From positions 645,882 to 709,881 of the forward strand of contig NZ_KE007367.1 of NCBI RefSeq assembly GCF_000400735.1: 64,000 bases of DNA, in the 5' to 3' direction. Shown piece after piece: positions 44,863 through 54,171 of this stretch; the stretch's first letter is position 1; each line of letters opens with the position of its first letter. The notes under the pieces were generated by a model, which was not told where the DNA came from, did not search any database, and saw only the letters and a program-made list of their open reading frames with translations. Origin of the DNA: Acinetobacter tandoii DSM 14970 = CIP 107469. GTDB taxonomy: Bacteria > Pseudomonadota > Gammaproteobacteria > Pseudomonadales > Moraxellaceae. Made by a program: the position numbers and the translations under genes.

Positions 44863-46068
44863 ATGGATTTTAAGTCACGCGGTAAAACCCATCACCTCTT
44901 TTCTTCACATGCAATTTTGATTATTACTTTTGCCCAGCTTTTTGGTACATCGTTATGGTTTAGTGCAAATAGTGCAGCAGCCAATTTAATTCAAGAATGG
45001 CACATTACTGTTGCGGATATTGGTTGGTTGACCAATGCTGTACAAGCAGGTTTTATCCTTGGAACCTTTTTGATTGCCTTTACGGGTTTTGCAGATCGTT
45101 TTAAAGCGAGTTTTATTTTTACTGGTGCAGCACTATTAGGTGCTTTTTTTAATTTATGTTTTGCATGGTTAGCGCAGGGTTTAATCGATGGCATGATTTA
45201 TCGCTTTTGCGTGGGTCTGTGTTTGGCTGGCATCTACCCCATTGGGATGAAATTGATTGTGCAGTGGGCGCCTCATCGAGCTGGGGCAGTTTTAGCACTT
45301 TTGGTTGCCATGCTTACATTAGGTACGGCATTGCCCCATGCTCTGAATGGCTTATCAGCCAATTTAAACTGGCATTATGTCATTACTTTTTCATCTATTT
45401 TGGCTTCAGTTGCCGCATTGCTTATTTTTATATTGGGTGATGACCAATCTGCACAGGTCGTTAAAAAAAGAATATCGACTGAAAATGCATTCCAAGTCTT
45501 TAAAATCAAAAAATTTAAAGCATCCGCTCTCGGATATTTTGGTCACATGTGGGAGTTATATGCTTTTTGGACCATGTTGCCTCTTTTTATTGCTCATTCT
45601 GGCGTTTTAAAAGCCCTCGGCTTATCGAATGTACCATTGGCTACATTTTTAATTATGGCATGTGGTGCTGTTGGCTGTCTTTTAGGTGGATACTGGTCAA
45701 AGACATATGGTAGTGATCGCGTTGCAATGGGTGCTTTATTTCTCTCTGGCCTATCTTGCCTGATTTTTGCATTTGCTTGGCGTTATTTACCTGCGTGGTC
45801 CTTGCTGATCGTTCTAATTGTATGGAGTGCATCTGTAATTGCAGATTCACCACAATTTTCTGCATTGGCTTCCGTTGCATGCCCACTAGAAAAACTGGGT
45901 GCAGCACTCTCTATTCAAAATTCTATTGGCTTTGCGATAACCATCGTATCGATTGCATCTACGACCTATGCTTTTGATCAGATAGGTTTAGATTCTGCCT
46001 GGATTCTTTTATTGGGTCCTGTTTTGGGTATCTTGGGCTTTTATAGGACGATGTCAAAAACTGAATGA
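44863..46068 (+). CDS. MFS transporter
   Basis: 401 residues with twelve membrane helices (first: ILIITFAQLFGTSLWFSANS). It has GWLTNAVQAGFILGTFLIA, the loop 2-3 motif GFADRFKASFIF and a central cytosolic loop near 195-215. It belongs to the small-solute/drug antiporter group of the major facilitator superfamily; the substrate is not evident. AAGGA lies nine bases before the start. It is convergent with the vanP porin gene and shares the repeat-bearing terminator at 46147-46223. Confidence 0.78.
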   Translation: MDFKSRGKTHHLFSSHAILIITFAQLFGTSLWFSANSAAANLIQEWHITVADIGWLTNAVQAGFILGTFLIAFTGFADRFKASFIFTGAALLGAFFNLCFAWLAQGLIDGMIYRFCVGLCLAGIYPIGMKLIVQWAPHRAGAVLALLVAMLTLGTALPHALNGLSANLNWHYVITFSSILASVAALLIFILGDDQSAQVVKKRISTENAFQVFKIKKFKASALGYFGHMWELYAFWTMLPLFIAHSGVLKALGLSNVPLATFLIMACGAVGCLLGGYWSKTYGSDRVAMGALFLSGLSCLIFAFAWRYLPAWSLLIVLIVWSASVIADSPQFSALASVACPLEKLGAALSIQNSIGFAITIVSIASTTYAFDQIGLDSAWILLLGPVLGILGFYRTMSKTE

Positions 46069-46146
46069 AGTTTTGTTCTTGGTAAATTGATTTTTGACTA
46101 AGTTTTTGATTTATATTAGTTGGTTTTATAAGTTAGATCGCTGTGT

Positions 46147-46223
46147 GATAGCTTATTCATATTCATATTCATATTCATATTCATATTCATATTCATATTC
46201 ATATTCATATTCAATAAGCTATC
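46147..46223. terminator. Shared terminator hairpin with repeat-filled loop
   Basis: Perfect 11-bp stem GATAGCTTATT / AATAAGCTATC, followed by TTTTAAAAA, between convergent MFS and vanP genes. The loop is about 55 bases and consists of hexanucleotide repeats. Confidence 0.7.
46154..46213. repeat. Hexanucleotide tandem repeat (TATTCA) x10
   Basis: Ten uninterrupted copies of TATTCA. No base deviates, which indicates recent expansion or ongoing slippage. It lies wholly between genes, inside a terminator loop. Confidence 0.97.
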
Positions 46224-46250
46224 TTTTAAAAAGACTAGAAGAAAAACGTA

Positions 46251-47534
46251 TTAAAATTTAAAACTATAATCCACATTAATACGTGTTTCATTTGTGGAAT
46301 GGAAGGTCATATTGGTTGGCATATCATTTCGATAATGAGAAAAACGTGTTCTAAGTCCTAAGCCTTTTAAACTCCCTTCAGGTATGCGATAACCGAGCTC
46401 AAACTCTAAGGATTCTTCTTCAAAACGTCGGTCGCCATATGTTAATAAATCAATGTCATCTCCTTTGGCATAGCGCGTCATAAAGCGTAAACCATTGAGT
46501 GAAGTTTCACCAAGGCGGACATTTTTAAAATCATAGTCATAACGCAAAGAAACCACTTTTTCATTTTTATTGGAGTAATCCGAACTCATAAAATCAAGTA
46601 CAACTGGGCTTTCCGCACCCGATAAAAATGGCAGACCTGTATCACCAAAAGACTGCATATAGCCAATCGATAGTGTATGTCCCTGTGTATTTAAGCCAAA
46701 CAATCCACCTAAGTGACGATTATCTACAGTGCCTATTTTCTCGCTTCCCATATCATTACTTTTAAAGAAGCGAACATCGGTTAAAAAATTATACTGATCT
46801 GAAATAGGATACTTACCTACAATACCTACAAATTGTTGCTGATAAATATCCTGTAATTCAGCATGATACATACGAATACGATAAGCATCACTGAGTTGGT
46901 AAACTCCTCCAAGCGTAAAGAACTGATCAGTGGTTGCAGCCCGATCAAAGCGATGGTTGATATTATCAATACCGACGTCAGTGTAGTGAATAGAATCTCT
47001 TTGACGGACTTTATCGACATAAAACCCTTCCAATTGCAGCTTAGGGATTTCTGTAGAAACCAATCTTACACCACGATAAGTTTGCGGGAATAATCTTGCT
47101 GGTGAAGAAAAAATTGTCGGTAGCTGCGGAACGAGACCTCCCACAAAAAGCTCATTTTGACTCAATCGAACTTTGCCAGTTACGCCAATTTTTCCATAAT
47201 AATCATCTCTTGAATTGTCCGAATTGACAGCCAATAAGCCCGTTCGTGCATAATCATCTGCATGACTTCCCAATAAATTAAAACCAGCCATTGCAAGGAC
47301 ATCTATACCAAATCCTATGGTTCCATCGGTATAACCCGATTGTCCTTTGAATATAAAACCCTGAGCCCAATCTCGAGCGGCAGTGTAAGGATAAGGATCT
47401 TTTTTATAATCCCGATCAAAATAGAAATTTCGCAATGTGATTTCGGCCTGACTATCTGCAATGAACTGCGCATGTGCCATGTTGGCAAAAATTGGGCACA
47501 AGCAGATCCCCATCCATAAAGATGTCTTTTTCAT
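46251..47534 (-). CDS. vanP: OprD-family porin of the vanillate cluster
   Basis: 427 residues. A signal peptide (MKKTSLWMGICLCPIFANMAHA) precedes the OprD start AEITLRNFYFDRDYK and RDWAQGFIFKGQSGYTDGTIGFG, later SSPARLFPQTYRGVRL, and a final beta-strand ending VDYSFKF. It is an outer-membrane channel for small aromatic acids. It lies 33 bases after vanK in the same direction, so vanKP is one transcript, divergent from vanAB as described for Acinetobacter. A homologue, hcaE, is 12 kb away and shares the RNFYFDRDY start. Confidence 0.85.
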   Translation of the reverse strand: MKKTSLWMGICLCPIFANMAHAQFIADSQAEITLRNFYFDRDYKKDPYPYTAARDWAQGFIFKGQSGYTDGTIGFGIDVLAMAGFNLLGSHADDYARTGLLAVNSDNSRDDYYGKIGVTGKVRLSQNELFVGGLVPQLPTIFSSPARLFPQTYRGVRLVSTEIPKLQLEGFYVDKVRQRDSIHYTDVGIDNINHRFDRAATTDQFFTLGGVYQLSDAYRIRMYHAELQDIYQQQFVGIVGKYPISDQYNFLTDVRFFKSNDMGSEKIGTVDNRHLGGLFGLNTQGHTLSIGYMQSFGDTGLPFLSGAESPVVLDFMSSDYSNKNEKVVSLRYDYDFKNVRLGETSLNGLRFMTRYAKGDDIDLLTYGDRRFEEESLEFELGYRIPEGSLKGLGLRTRFSHYRNDMPTNMTFHSTNETRINVDYSFKF

Positions 47535-47567
47535 TTTTATCTCAGCTTTTAATTTTTAAACAGATAC

Positions 47568-48914
47568 TTAGATCGATGTATTGAGTGAATAATTTTGAGT
47601 TTTTTGATGTCGATACACCGCTTTACCCAAGATTAAAATCAGGAAAATTGCCAAGATAAATACAATGCCGTAGTACGCATAAAGATGCTGTGGCTTCATA
47701 CCTTGATCTAAAAATAGACCTGCTATGGTTGGAGATAAAATGGCTCCAATGCGCCCAAACCCAATTGCATAACCTACACCACGACTTCTAATCTCTGCCT
47801 CATAAATGGTCGGTGAGATTGAATAAAGTCCCGCAACACAGCCGTTAATGAGTGTGCCCAGTAATAAACCGACCAGTAGTGCAATGCTGACTTGCGATGA
47901 AACAGCAACAAATAGGAAAATACAGAGTGCTGTTGAGCCTAAAAATAAGCTGAGCGCATAGAAAATTTTAATCCGTGAAGCTAAAAGCCCAATAATTGCT
48001 GCACCAAAAATACCACCGATACTGATTAAAATTCCTGTGCTGACACCTTGGTCTGGCGACATGCCCATTGCAATTAAAATTTTAGGCGTCCAACTCATTA
48101 CAAAGTAAAAACCAAACATGACCAAGAAAAAGGCAAACCATAGACACAAGGTTTGAAACCCCTGATGACCACGAAATAATTTCGCTATATCACTGCCCTT
48201 TTGCTGTTCGACTTGAGCATACTCTGGTAGCTCCTGTAAATGCTGCAACTGCATACGTTGTAAAATCGTATTGGTATTTTCTAACGCACGTGCAGGTTTT
48301 TTTGCCAATAAATAATCCAGTGATTCAGGTAATAACCACAAAGCAAAGGCAAACATGATCAGTGTTGTCATACCACCTGCTAAAAAAACTGAACGCCAAC
48401 CTAGATGTTCAATTAAGAAGAACGTTAATACGCCACCTAAAGTTGCGCCAATACCGTAACCTGTAGACATCAAACTGACTGCCAAACTTCTCCAACGCAC
48501 GTTTGCATATTCACTTGCCAGAACGTTACTACTCGCCAGAATCCCACCAACGCCAACACCTGTAATAAAGCGTAAAATAGCCAACATCATGTGGTTTTGA
48601 ACCAATGCACATGCTGACATACTTAATCCAGAAACAATCAAACAAATTAGAATTAAGAAGCGACGACCTATTTTGTCTGCTAGAGGTGCCAAGAAAATAG
48701 AACCTGCGGCCATGCCAAATAGGCCTGCACTGAGTAATATCCCGATTTGTGCGCCAGACAACGCCCATTCTGCGGATACTGAAGGTGCTGTGAATGCCAT
48801 CACCATAACGTCAAAGCCATCAATGACATTCAGAAATATACAAATCAGAATCACGAACCATTGATAACGGCTCATTTTATTGTGGTTGATTTCGTCTAAA
48901 ACGTTTCTTTGCAT
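47568..48914 (-). CDS. vanK: Aromatic-acid:H+ symporter (vanillate transporter)
   Basis: 448 residues, AAHS family of MFS with twelve helices: FLNVIDGFDVMVMAFTAPSV (the DGFD motif of aromatic-acid carriers), LADKIGRRFLILICL and RFITGVGVGGILASSNVLASEY. It imports vanillate and related acids with protons. GGGAGA precedes the start. It shares the operator-rich 500-base region with vanA, suggesting joint control by VanR. The PcaK/HcaK paralogues differ; vanK is chosen by position. Confidence 0.85.
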   Translation of the reverse strand: MQRNVLDEINHNKMSRYQWFVILICIFLNVIDGFDVMVMAFTAPSVSAEWALSGAQIGILLSAGLFGMAAGSIFLAPLADKIGRRFLILICLIVSGLSMSACALVQNHMMLAILRFITGVGVGGILASSNVLASEYANVRWRSLAVSLMSTGYGIGATLGGVLTFFLIEHLGWRSVFLAGGMTTLIMFAFALWLLPESLDYLLAKKPARALENTNTILQRMQLQHLQELPEYAQVEQQKGSDIAKLFRGHQGFQTLCLWFAFFLVMFGFYFVMSWTPKILIAMGMSPDQGVSTGILISIGGIFGAAIIGLLASRIKIFYALSLFLGSTALCIFLFVAVSSQVSIALLVGLLLGTLINGCVAGLYSISPTIYEAEIRSRGVGYAIGFGRIGAILSPTIAGLFLDQGMKPQHLYAYYGIVFILAIFLILILGKAVYRHQKTQNYSLNTSI

Positions 48915-49084
48915 TGTGTATCTCCCAATTAGGAACGGAAATACACACGACCATGTAGGAACACAACATTGGGTGATTATGCATATCCATATCCATAATT
49001 GCCTTGAAGGGATAATTAAGAATTAAAGTGATCTGATGTACAGATCATTTTTATGAAGCATCCTGCTCTTTTTCTATACTGTAT

Positions 49085-49096
49085 AATTGGATCCAT
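49085..49096. promoter_or_regulatory. VanR operator-like site 1
   Basis: ATTGGATCCATA: palindromic core TGGATCCA (49088-49095). TATAAT at 49082-49087 abuts it, so a regulator bound here would block a promoter. Confidence 0.6.
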
Positions 49097-49220
49097 AAAA
49101 TCAACCAATTTATTTGGTTTTTTATGTCATTGTTAAAAAATGATATAAATCAAATTATTAAATTGGGGTTATTATTAACATAAAGGCAAAAATGATTTTA
49201 AAAGTTTCAAAATCATGATA

Positions 49221-49232
49221 TATGGATCCATT
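49221..49232. promoter_or_regulatory. VanR operator-like site 2
   Basis: TATGGATCCATT: palindromic core TGGATCCA (49223-49230), 135 bases from site 1. Confidence 0.55.
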
Positions 49233-49267
49233 TATCAGAAAGCCCAAGAATCTAAATTTAATGGAAA

Positions 49268-49279
49268 AGTGGATCCATA
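49268..49279. promoter_or_regulatory. VanR operator-like site 3
   Basis: AGTGGATCCATA: palindromic core TGGATCCA (49270-49277), 47 bases from site 2. Confidence 0.55.
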
Positions 49280-49384
49280 AAGTAAACTTCATAAAATATA
49301 GAATTCGCTAAAACCAATAAATTACAAACTAAAAATCATAAAAAATGCCAAATGGCATTTGACAAGACCATTAAATCGACATAA

Positions 49385-49396
49385 ATTGGATCCAAT
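49385..49396. promoter_or_regulatory. VanR operator-like site 4 (exact ATTGGATCCAAT)
   Basis: ATTGGATCCAAT is a perfect 12-bp palindrome, identical to the operator I remember for the GntR-family VanR of Caulobacter. It ends 21 bases before the vanA ATG, just ahead of the AAGGAG ribosome-binding site. Confidence 0.7.
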
Positions 49397-49417
49397 AATT
49401 GACAAGGAGTCATTACA

Positions 49418-50494
49418 ATGTTCATAAAAAATGCATGGTATGTTGCATGCCGTCCTGAAGAAATCCAAGACAAGCCCCTCGGTCGTACTATCTGCGGCGA
49501 AAAAATTGTTTTCTACCGTGGCAAAGAAAATAAAGTGGCTGCTGTCGAGGACTTTTGTCCACATCGTGGCGCACCACTTTCACTCGGCTATGTTGAAGAT
49601 GGAAATTTGGTCTGCGGTTATCATGGACTGGTCATGGGCTGCGAAGGAAAAACCATTGCTATGCCCGCACAGCGAGTCAATGGTTTCCCCTGTAATAAAG
49701 CCTATGCAGTGGTGGAAAAGTTCGGTTTTATTTGGGTCTGGCCGGGTGAAAAAGATCAAGCCGATGAATCCAAACTGCCTGTACTGGAATGGGCAGATCA
49801 CCCTGAATGGAGTTATGGCGGTGGCTTGTTCCACATTCATTGTGACTATCGCCTAATGATTGATAACCTCATGGATTTAACTCATGAAACCTATGTGCAT
49901 TCCAGCAGTATTGGGCAAAAAGAAATTGATGAATCCTTACCGATCACCAAAGTGGATGGCGATCATGTCATTACCGAACGTTATATGGATAATGTGATTG
50001 CCCCTCCTTTTTGGCAAATGGCACTTCGTGGCAATCATCTCGCAGATGATGTACCTGTAGATCGTTGGCAGCGTTGTCATTTTTTCGCCCCAAGTAATGT
50101 GCATATTGAAGTAGGTGTTGCTCATGCAGGTCATGGTGGCTATGACGCCCCTAAAGACAAAAAAGTGTCTTCAATCGTGGTGGATTTTATTACGCCTGAA
50201 ACAGAAACCTCTCATTGGTATTTCTGGGGCATGGCACGCAACTTCCAGCCTGAAAATATCGAACTCACCGATCAAATTCGTGAAGGACAAGGCAAAATCT
50301 TTACGGAAGATTTGGAAATGTTGGAGCAACAACAACAAAACATTCTCAATAATCCGCAGCGCAAACTGCTGATGCTTAATATTGATGCGGGCGGAGTTCA
50401 ATCACGCAAAATTATTGAGCGCTTATTGAGTGAAGAAAGACAGGCTGCAACCCCAATTGAAGTGGTCAAATTTCCAAATATTCATGTGATTTAA
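49418..50494 (+). CDS. vanA: Vanillate O-demethylase oxygenase subunit
   Basis: 358 residues. An N-terminal Rieske domain has CPHRGAPLSLGY and CGYHG (Cys47, His49, Cys66, His69). The C-terminal catalytic domain holds iron ligands His156 and His161 in DLTHETYVHSSSIG, and a later Asp. With VanB and NADH it demethylates vanillate to protocatechuate and formaldehyde. AAGGAG nine bases upstream sets the start. It lies ten bases before vanB in one operon, downstream of four operator-like sites. Confidence 0.95.
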   Translation: MFIKNAWYVACRPEEIQDKPLGRTICGEKIVFYRGKENKVAAVEDFCPHRGAPLSLGYVEDGNLVCGYHGLVMGCEGKTIAMPAQRVNGFPCNKAYAVVEKFGFIWVWPGEKDQADESKLPVLEWADHPEWSYGGGLFHIHCDYRLMIDNLMDLTHETYVHSSSIGQKEIDESLPITKVDGDHVITERYMDNVIAPPFWQMALRGNHLADDVPVDRWQRCHFFAPSNVHIEVGVAHAGHGGYDAPKDKKVSSIVVDFITPETETSHWYFWGMARNFQPENIELTDQIREGQGKIFTEDLEMLEQQQQNILNNPQRKLLMLNIDAGGVQSRKIIERLLSEERQAATPIEVVKFPNIHVI

Positions 50495-50504
50495 GGATAA
50501 AAAC

Positions 50505-51449
50505 ATGGACGTGATTATCAATAAGATTCATCAACTCACCCCTTCCATTCGTGCATTTGAACTGGTTTCCAGCTCAGGCTCGGCTTTGCCGCGCTTTGAG
50601 GCAGGTTCGCATATTGATGTCCATCTTAAAAATGGACTTACACGACAATATTCACTTTCTAATTGTTCGAGTGAAAACAATCGCTATGTGATTGGGGTGT
50701 TACACGATGAAAATTCACGTGGAGGTTCACGCTGCATACATAATGACTATCAAGAAGGTGATGTATTAAGTATTGGGCAGCCTCGTAATTTATTTGTATT
50801 GCATCGCAATACAAAAAAAGCTGTATTGTTTGCAGGGGGAATTGGAATTACCCCTATTCTTTCAATGGCTTATCGTTTAAAAGCACAGAATATTCCATTT
50901 GAGTTGCATTATTTCGTACGTAGCCATGAAATGATCGCCTTTTATGGCAATTTAACCCAACACTTTGCAGAGCAGATTCATTTTCACATTCAAAATCGGG
51001 TTGATACTGAATGTAATATGGCAAACGTATTACAACAACCCGATGTGATTAAACATTTGTATGTCTGCGGGCCAACAGGCTTTATGCAATTTGTGATGCA
51101 GTCAGCTGAAACAGCAGGTTGGCAACCAGAACAACTGCATCAAGAGCATTTTGTTGCACAACAAAGCAAGCAGGAAAACGATGAAGCATTTACTTTGGAA
51201 ATTGCTGGCACAGGAAAGCGAATTGAAATTCATGCAGAACAGACCGTAACTCAAGCCTTGTTAGAACATGGTTTTGATGTGCCTGTATCTTGCGAACAAG
51301 GTATTTGCGGTACTTGTATTACCCGTGTTGTTTCAGGGGTTCCAGATCATCGGGATGTATTTATGACTGACGAAGAACGTGCCTTGAATAATCAGTTCAC
51401 ACCTTGCTGCTCTCGCGCTAAATCCAAACATTTGGTAATTGAGCTATAG
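50505..51449 (+). CDS. vanB: Vanillate O-demethylase reductase subunit
   Basis: 314 residues. The N-terminal FAD/FMN barrel has RQYSLSN, the NAD-binding half has LFAGGIGITPILSMAYRL, and the C-terminal plant-type 2Fe-2S domain has Cys263, Cys268, Cys271 in CEQGICGTC and Cys301. It transfers electrons from NADH to the VanA Rieske centre. AAGGA precedes the ATG. A good terminator follows at 51463. Confidence 0.95.
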   Translation: MDVIINKIHQLTPSIRAFELVSSSGSALPRFEAGSHIDVHLKNGLTRQYSLSNCSSENNRYVIGVLHDENSRGGSRCIHNDYQEGDVLSIGQPRNLFVLHRNTKKAVLFAGGIGITPILSMAYRLKAQNIPFELHYFVRSHEMIAFYGNLTQHFAEQIHFHIQNRVDTECNMANVLQQPDVIKHLYVCGPTGFMQFVMQSAETAGWQPEQLHQEHFVAQQSKQENDEAFTLEIAGTGKRIEIHAEQTVTQALLEHGFDVPVSCEQGICGTCITRVVSGVPDHRDVFMTDEERALNNQFTPCCSRAKSKHLVIEL

Positions 51450-51462
51450 GAATACTCATTTT

Positions 51463-51495
51463 ACTCCTGCCCAAATTCATTGAGCAGGAGTTTTT
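51463..51495. terminator. Terminator between vanB and vanR
   Basis: Perfect 8-bp stem ACTCCTGC / GCAGGAGT with a 13-base loop, followed by TTTTT on the plus strand; it serves vanAB and probably the convergent vanR. Confidence 0.8.
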
Positions 51496-51497
51496 CA

Positions 51498-52190
51498 TTA
51501 CACTTCAGTCAATATTTTTTTTACGGTTTCACCGAGTAAAGCGACACTGCTATGTTCTCGCATTAAAGTTTCGGCACGACCTGACTGGCGCTGAAGTAAA
51601 GCTTCATAAATAGAGCAATGCTGCAAATGTGCGTAGTGTAAGCGACGATATTCAGATAAGGCTCGTGATTCATCGTAAGTAATGGCTTGAACGGAAGCCA
51701 TAGGCAATTGATTGTTTTTTGCCAAGGCTTGAATAAGTGCAATATTTTGCGCACCTTGAATAATCGTGTCATGAAAAATCACATTAAATTCATGATAACG
51801 CTCTAATTCTGCATCCCCAAATTCGGTATGTTCTGCAAAAAGCTGTTCAATTTGTTCTATACAGTTTTTGAGGGTTTGTTGCTGTACGTCCGATAAACCT
51901 TGCTCGGCTAAAGTTTTGGCTGCTAAGCCTTCGAGTACGCCGCGAACTTCCAAAGCATCATTGACCAATTCATTTGAAATTTCACGAACGGTATAACCAC
52001 GGGTTGGGTTCTTAATCAACAGTCCTTCTTGTTCTAAAAGTCGAAAAGCTATACGTACAGGCTGACGGGATACCCCAAGCAACTCTGCTGTTGGAATTTC
52101 TGCAATGCGACTACCGCCTTCAAGTTCACCTGCGATAATCATTTTTCTTAATTTAATTAATACTTGTTGTCCTGAAGACATCCTAGCCAC
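51498..52190 (-). CDS. vanR: GntR-family (FCD) regulator of vanillate genes
   Basis: About 230 residues; the GTG at 52190 or the ATG at 52181 could start it. The N-terminal GntR helix-turn-helix (about 10-75: ELEGGSRIAEIPTAELLGVSRQPVRIAFRLLEQEGL) and the helical FCD effector domain (about 85-215, with an AxxRGVLEGLAAK start and a metal/ligand His pattern in HEFNVIFHDT) are complete. It is convergent with vanB. VanR is a vanillate-released repressor in other bacteria, and the TGGATCCA sites upstream of vanA fit that kind of regulator. Confidence 0.82.
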   Translation of the reverse strand: MARMSSGQQVLIKLRKMIIAGELEGGSRIAEIPTAELLGVSRQPVRIAFRLLEQEGLLIKNPTRGYTVREISNELVNDALEVRGVLEGLAAKTLAEQGLSDVQQQTLKNCIEQIEQLFAEHTEFGDAELERYHEFNVIFHDTIIQGAQNIALIQALAKNNQLPMASVQAITYDESRALSEYRRLHYAHLQHCSIYEALLQRQSGRAETLMREHSSVALLGETVKKILTEV

Positions 52191-52307
52191 ACTTGTTCAA
52201 ATATTTCAAAGTCATGCTAACAAGTTCAATCCTCAAGTGACAATACATTTTGAATAGAGAAAAGGTCTACATGATATGCATTGGGATATTAAAGCTTAAT
52301 TTTTGAT

Positions 52308-52793
52308 TTACTCTGAAGGTGCTTCAACTTGAGATTGTTTTAAGTTATTGACCATAATGTCTAAATTATTGCGAATTAAATAAGCCAAATTCATATCAAC
52401 TCCCTGCAACATTTTACTTTCCAACGCTTCAACCACTGCATTGCACTCGGCTAATTTAGCCAAACCAGTTTCTGTTACAGTAAGCAAAATACGACGACCA
52501 TGAGTTGGATCTGGCGTTTTCTCAATCCATTGTTGTTGCAATAAATCTTGCAAAATTTTATTGGCCGACTGTGGCTTAATAAACGAACGTTCTGCAAGCT
52601 TGGCATTCGATAAATTATTTTTAGAGGCTAAAACAGATAAGGCCGTGAACTGAGGCAAAGTGATGTCTAAATCTTTTAAATGTTCTGTTAAATATTTACT
52701 AATTACTCGATCTATACGTGCGATGGTATAGCTTAAGCGTGGACCATCTTCTATTTTTTTATCAACGATATTTGAACGCATCATAATTTTCAT
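52308..52793 (-). CDS. hcaR: MarR-family regulator of hydroxycinnamate genes
   Basis: About 161 residues; the GTG at 52796 and the ATGs at 52784 and 52781 are other possible starts. The winged helix-turn-helix is at about 55-115 (NLSNAKLAERSFIKPQSANKILQDL, THGRRILLTVTETG). HcaR of Acinetobacter is a MarR repressor released by hydroxycinnamoyl-CoA thioesters. The gene is downstream of hcaK on the same strand but separated by a hairpin followed by a T run (52815-52840), so it may need its own promoter. Confidence 0.78.
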   Translation of the reverse strand: MKIMMRSNIVDKKIEDGPRLSYTIARIDRVISKYLTEHLKDLDITLPQFTALSVLASKNNLSNAKLAERSFIKPQSANKILQDLLQQQWIEKTPDPTHGRRILLTVTETGLAKLAECNAVVEALESKMLQGVDMNLAYLIRNNLDIMVNNLKQSQVEAPSE

Positions 52794-52814
52794 CACAAAA
52801 GCTAAAACTAAAAA

Positions 52815-52840
52815 AAGTATGAGAGTAGACTCCCATACTT
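52815..52840 (-). terminator. Hairpin between hcaK and hcaR
   Basis: AAGTATGaGAGT and ACTCcCATACTT pair with one A-C mismatch and a very small loop. On the minus strand it is followed by a T run of at least five. It would reduce readthrough from hcaK into hcaR. Confidence 0.6.
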
Positions 52841-52848
52841 CCTTGGAC

Positions 52849-54081
52849 TTATCGAGCTGTCGAACTTTGTATTAACTGTACAGGCTGTTTAGGCTTTCTG
52901 ACAAGCATCAAAGCAGAAATCGCCGCGATCAGAATAACAGGAATACTTGAGCCAATTACAATCGTGGCACTTTTACCAATCGACAGTAAAAATCCTGCCA
53001 AGAGTGGACCTGCAAATGAGCCGATGCGCCCAATTGCCACTGCTGCACCCACACCCGTACCACGCATTTCGGTCGGATAGTACATCGCTGCCAGACCATA
53101 CAATGCTGATTGCCCACCCACAATAAACAAGCCACAACCCACTGCTGATAACGCCAGTAAAGCCACAGTAGGAGAAAAGGACAAACAGCACAGTGAAACC
53201 AAAATACCCAAATAGATAAATTTGATCACGAAACTCATGCGCATTTTATCAAGCATCATACCCATCAAGATTGAACCAAAGATGCCGCCTACGTTGTAGC
53301 CCATTTGAATATAGTTTGCCTCTAATTTTGAAAGCCCTTGAGCGCCCATCAACAGTGGCAACCAGTTCAACAAGAAATACAGCACAACGAGGGTACAGAA
53401 AAAGCTGATCCAAATCTGAATGGTCGACATACGACGGTCTTTGGCAAACAGTACTTCCATAAAAGATGTGGTTTGCTGACTTTGGGTTTTTCTTTGCAAA
53501 TAATCGCTAGATTCAGGCAATAATTTTAACAACAACGGAATTAATAAAATCGGTGCAATACCGCCGACATAAAAAATATGACGCCACTCTGCATCTCCTG
53601 CCAACATCATGGCAACCACCGAAGTTAATAGCCCTCCAAATGGAATACCGCTATACATCACACTGACCGCAGTTCCTTTACGGTCAGATGAAACTGCCTC
53701 AGATGCCAAAGTAATCATCATGGGTAAGGCACCACCCATTCCTAAACCGGTTAGAAAGCGAATGACTAACAGGAGTTCATAATTAGCTGCAAAAGCAGTC
53801 ACTAAAGACATGACTCCGAAGAGTAAAATACTAAAAATTAATACTTTTTTACGACCAATAATATCTGCCAGTCTTCCTCCAATAATAGCACCTGGCAAAG
53901 TACCTAAAATTGCTGCACTAAAAGCCAAGGCCATTTGTGCATTATCCAACATAAACTCTGCGCGCATGCGCGGTGCTGCAACCCCCATGGATTGAAGATC
54001 AAAACCTTCAAAGATGGCGATGGCAAAACACAGCAATAAAGTGATTTTCGCCTTTCCTGACGGATGTAACACTTTTTCCAT
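52849..54081 (-). CDS. hcaK: Aromatic-acid MFS transporter (hydroxycinnamate)
   Basis: 410 residues, AAHS family with twelve helices: FAIAIFEGFDLQSMGVAAPRM carries the EGFD variant of the aromatic-carrier motif, followed by GGRLADIIGRKKVLIFS and RFLTGLGMGGALPMMITLASE. AAGGA is seven bases before the ATG. It is divergent from hcaA and is the likely importer of ferulate, p-coumarate and caffeate, as hcaK in A. baylyi. Exact substrates are inferred. Confidence 0.83.
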   Translation of the reverse strand: MEKVLHPSGKAKITLLLCFAIAIFEGFDLQSMGVAAPRMRAEFMLDNAQMALAFSAAILGTLPGAIIGGRLADIIGRKKVLIFSILLFGVMSLVTAFAANYELLLVIRFLTGLGMGGALPMMITLASEAVSSDRKGTAVSVMYSGIPFGGLLTSVVAMMLAGDAEWRHIFYVGGIAPILLIPLLLKLLPESSDYLQRKTQSQQTTSFMEVLFAKDRRMSTIQIWISFFCTLVVLYFLLNWLPLLMGAQGLSKLEANYIQMGYNVGGIFGSILMGMMLDKMRMSFVIKFIYLGILVSLCCLSFSPTVALLALSAVGCGLFIVGGQSALYGLAAMYYPTEMRGTGVGAAVAIGRIGSFAGPLLAGFLLSIGKSATIVIGSSIPVILIAAISALMLVRKPKQPVQLIQSSTAR

Positions 54082-54156
54082 AGTTCAATCCTTTTTTCAC
54101 AGTTATTTCCATTAGATTTTGTTGTTTTGTGCTGTTCATTGAACACCCAATAAAAT

Positions 54157-54171
54157 ATCAGTTAGACTGAT
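54157..54171. promoter_or_regulatory. Candidate HcaR site 1
   Basis: ATCAGT-tag-ACTGAT is a perfect inverted repeat, 76 bases upstream of the hcaK start. MarR-type size. Confidence 0.5.
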
